DNA of 8,111 nucleotides from an uncultured Lachnospiraceae bacterium. Its GTDB lineage: Bacteria > Bacillota > Clostridia > Lachnospirales > Lachnospiraceae. The DNA lies in the NCBI GenBank assembly GCA_934351705.1, contig CAKRJK010000055.1, positions 1 through 8,111 on the forward strand, given 5' to 3'. Shown here in pieces: positions 6,207 to 8,111 of this stretch. Position 1 is the first letter of the stretch; every line of letters begins with the position of its first letter. Below the pieces are notes generated by a model. It was not told the DNA's origin, did not search any database, and was given only the letters and a program-made list of their open reading frames with translations. The position numbers and the translations under genes are program-made.

Positions 6207-8029
6207 ACAAGAAATTACGTAGAGGATTATCAATCCTGTTGACAATCGTCTTAACCGCTACATTGATTCCGATTCTGGGAAGAGAATACCGTGAGGTATC
6301 GGCACAGGATTTTGAGGTTTCCACAGAGGACGAATTGATTAATAATCTTTATAAAGAACAGATTACCGACGGTTCTAACGTCAAAAAAATCATATTACAA
6401 AACGATATTGCATTGTCGAAAAACGTAAATCTGTCTGACGGTACATATATTTTGGATTTAAACGGACACAAACTGACTTATCAAGGCGATTCAACGGCAG
6501 CTATTAAACTTTCCGGATATGGTTCATACAATCCTAATACGTCAGAATGGGAAAAGAAAAATTATGCAGACTTTACAATCACGGATTCTGTCGGAACAGG
6601 AAGTATGGAATCCACGACAGCTGCATGCGTCATCTTAAACAGCCAGGCTGTCCTTACAGTGCAAAAGGCAAAAATGTATTCTGTCGATTACACTTCTTGT
6701 ATTCAGATAGAAAGCAAGGCAGAAAATATTACAATGGCACTTTCCGATTGCGATCTGGAAGTGAAGTCATCTGCTGAGAATACTGTCATAAACGGTGGAG
6801 CCGTTGCCTTTCAGTCTCAGCAAAGTTCTGTAAAATCCTATTTGGCAGCAAATCAGGTAATTAATAATGATACTGTAAAGAAGGATAGCGATGCAAATTA
6901 TACAGCAACCCGACTTATCGTGTCCGAAGGACCGGAAAATGAAGAACTATCCGTCACAGGCAACCTTGATTTTGGAAGTTTTGATTTCGGAACTGCCTCT
7001 ATTTCCGATACCAGAACGATGACTATTCAAAATTCCGGAAACAGGGACGTTGTAATTACTGATATTTCATTAGATACCTCCTTGCAGGAGATTTTTTCAT
7101 TGACCACACAGGCGGTATCTGCTAATAGTTTGATTCCGTCACAAAAAGAGGATTCCACGGTACTTAGCATCAAGTCTGTTCCGACAGCTGCCGGAACTTA
7201 CAGCGGAAATGTGACGGTAACCTATGAATCAATTCCTGAAAACAGGACAGATACATCAACGCCGAAGACATTGACTATTCCGGTATCTCTCGTGATTAAG
7301 GAGGAGGTAACCACTCCGTCAACACCTGAAAATCCAATGCCGGAAGAACCGAAAACAGAAGAGAATACACCGTTTACTTTAAATTATATTGGCATTCCGC
7401 AGAATCCATATACCATCCTGGGTACGCAGGGTGAAAACAACTGGTATACTTCAGATGTGACCATTGTTCCGCCATTCGGTTATACAATCAGCCAGGTACA
7501 GACCGGAGTATATACAGAGAATCTTCTCATTAAAGAAACCTCCAGTCCGATTGTTTTTTTACAGGATGCCAACGGCGGTGTTACACAAGCAATTCCAATC
7601 GGTGAGATTAAGATAGATACAAAAGCCCCCGCCATCAGCGGCATCGCAAACGGAACAACACATTATGCAGACAGTGTGAAAATCAAAGTTTTCGATGAAC
7701 ATCTGGCATCCGTTACCGTAAACGGTGATTCCGTTACGACAAATGCGGGTGAAAGTACGGCAGAGATTACACTCACTTCCGATAATGAGAATCCATATGA
7801 GATTATCGCAAAAGACGAGGCTGGCCATATCACGTCTTATACGGTAAATATACAGGATACCTGGATGAGAGACGGAATTACCAAAAGCGGTCGTCTTCGT
7901 TTGAAGGCAGGAATAGCATATTGCTTAGGTGCCGGAAAATGGACTGTTGCAGGAGATACGACAGTGTACGAAGGAGGAACTACCTTTTACGCAACAAAGT
8001 CCGGTGACTACGACTTTACTTTGCAGTAG
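6203..8029 (+). CDS. Secreted multidomain surface protein (beta-helix-like, ASH/choice-of-anchor D-like, Ig-like)
   Basis: A 608-residue exported protein of unknown function. Residues 1-34 form a Sec signal peptide (NKKLRR, hydrophobic core ~9-25, likely cleavage VSA|QD). Segment ~40-240 has short repeated beta strands with Asn/Asp turns (for example TYILDLNGHKL), suggesting a right-handed beta-helix as in adhesin- or pectate-lyase-like proteins; no catalytic site is evident. Segment ~250-366 resembles ASH/choice-of-anchor D domains (LDFGSFDFG, then TMTIQNSGN). A Pro/Glu/Thr linker (369-390) leads to two Ig-like units (~391-472 and ~473-550, the second opening with DTKAPAISG). The last ~55 residues are a separate Gly/aromatic-rich module (YCLGAGKW, VAGDTTVYEGG). 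There is no LPXTG motif or C-terminal TM, so it is probably released or held noncovalently. Its ATG overlaps the HD-GYP stop (ATGA), with AAGGGAG (6189-6195) upstream, implying translational coupling. Confidence 0.8.
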   Translation: MNKKLRRGLSILLTIVLTATLIPILGREYREVSAQDFEVSTEDELINNLYKEQITDGSNVKKIILQNDIALSKNVNLSDGTYILDLNGHKLTYQGDSTAAIKLSGYGSYNPNTSEWEKKNYADFTITDSVGTGSMESTTAACVILNSQAVLTVQKAKMYSVDYTSCIQIESKAENITMALSDCDLEVKSSAENTVINGGAVAFQSQQSSVKSYLAANQVINNDTVKKDSDANYTATRLIVSEGPENEELSVTGNLDFGSFDFGTASISDTRTMTIQNSGNRDVVITDISLDTSLQEIFSLTTQAVSANSLIPSQKEDSTVLSIKSVPTAAGTYSGNVTVTYESIPENRTDTSTPKTLTIPVSLVIKEEVTTPSTPENPMPEEPKTEENTPFTLNYIGIPQNPYTILGTQGENNWYTSDVTIVPPFGYTISQVQTGVYTENLLIKETSSPIVFLQDANGGVTQAIPIGEIKIDTKAPAISGIANGTTHYADSVKIKVFDEHLASVTVNGDSVTTNAGESTAEITLTSDNENPYEIIAKDEAGHITSYTVNIQDTWMRDGITKSGRLRLKAGIAYCLGAGKWTVAGDTTVYEGGTTFYATKSGDYDFTLQ

Positions 8030-8033
8030 GAGG
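8028..8033 (+). promoter_or_regulatory. Consensus ribosome binding site AGGAGG fixing the start at 8041
   Basis: A perfect AGGAGG starts inside the TAG stop of the preceding gene (TAGGAGG) and sits 7 nt before the ATG at 8041. It is the strongest Shine-Dalgarno in the operon. It supports a real gene running off the right edge and predicts strong expression or coupling to the surface protein gene. Confidence 0.8.
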
Positions 8034-8040
8034 AATCATC

Positions 8041-8111
8041 ATGAAAAAGAAGAATACCACAATCATCGCTATTACAGCGGTTGCAATATTGGCGGCATGT
8101 ATTATAATCGG
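8041..8111 (+). CDS. N-terminus of an exported or membrane protein, 3'-truncated by window edge
   Basis: Only 23 complete codons are in view. The product starts MKKKNTT, then has a hydrophobic run (IIAITAVAILAACIII), so it carries a signal peptide or a first membrane span. LAAC at residues 17-20 matches the lipobox consensus, which would make Cys20 a lipidation site. However, three isoleucines follow the Cys, and lipoproteins usually have a small or polar residue there, so a plain N-terminal anchor is equally likely. The start is set by AGGAGG seven bases upstream. It lies 11 bp after the surface protein gene, so it is likely part of the same operon and possibly of the same envelope system. 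The function cannot be assigned. Confidence 0.75.
   Translation, partial: MKKKNTTIIAITAVAILAACIII

Overview
The window looks like chromosome of a low-to-moderate GC Gram-positive anaerobe, most likely a gut-type Clostridia/Lachnospiraceae member. This is inferred from strong purine-rich ribosome binding sites, a sigma-A-type promoter, the style of the Sec and lipoprotein signals, and the protein types. It was not established by any search.

Layout. (1) Bases 1-915 (+) hold the C-terminal two thirds of a MATE-family multidrug/cation exporter cut by the left edge. (2) Bases 937-1941 (-) encode a lipoprotein FAD:protein FMN transferase (ApbE type), convergent with the exporter and only 21 bp away. 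(3) Bases 1942-2144 form a divergent intergenic region with a good sigma-A promoter facing right (TTGCAT, 17 bp, TATAAT) and a small perfect palindrome next to the -35 box. (4) Bases 2145 to the right edge form a tight same-strand operon: a CHASE2-sensor class III adenylate cyclase (2145-3932), a TIM-barrel sugar phosphate isomerase/epimerase-like protein (3935-4720), a GAF plus HD-GYP phosphohydrolase (4734-6206), a 608-residue secreted multidomain surface protein (6203-8029), and the first 23 codons of another exported or membrane protein (8041 onward). Gaps between these genes are 2 bp, 13 bp, a 4-bp ATGA overlap, and 11 bp, so co-transcription is very likely.

How the genes may work together. 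The cyclase has an extracellular CHASE2 sensor and a cytoplasmic catalytic domain with every key residue for making cAMP. The HD-GYP protein has all the metal-binding residues of a nucleotide phosphodiesterase, behind a GAF domain of the phosphodiesterase type. The operon therefore pairs a probable cyclic nucleotide synthase with a probable cyclic nucleotide hydrolase, and adds a secreted beta-rich protein acting on the same side of the membrane as the CHASE2 sensor. A self-contained envelope-sensing second-messenger module is the most interesting reading. The link between parts is inferred from gene order only. The role of the TIM-barrel protein in it is unknown.

No RNA genes, CRISPR arrays, insertion sequences or convincing rho-independent terminators were seen, and there is no gene-free stretch longer than about 200 bp.
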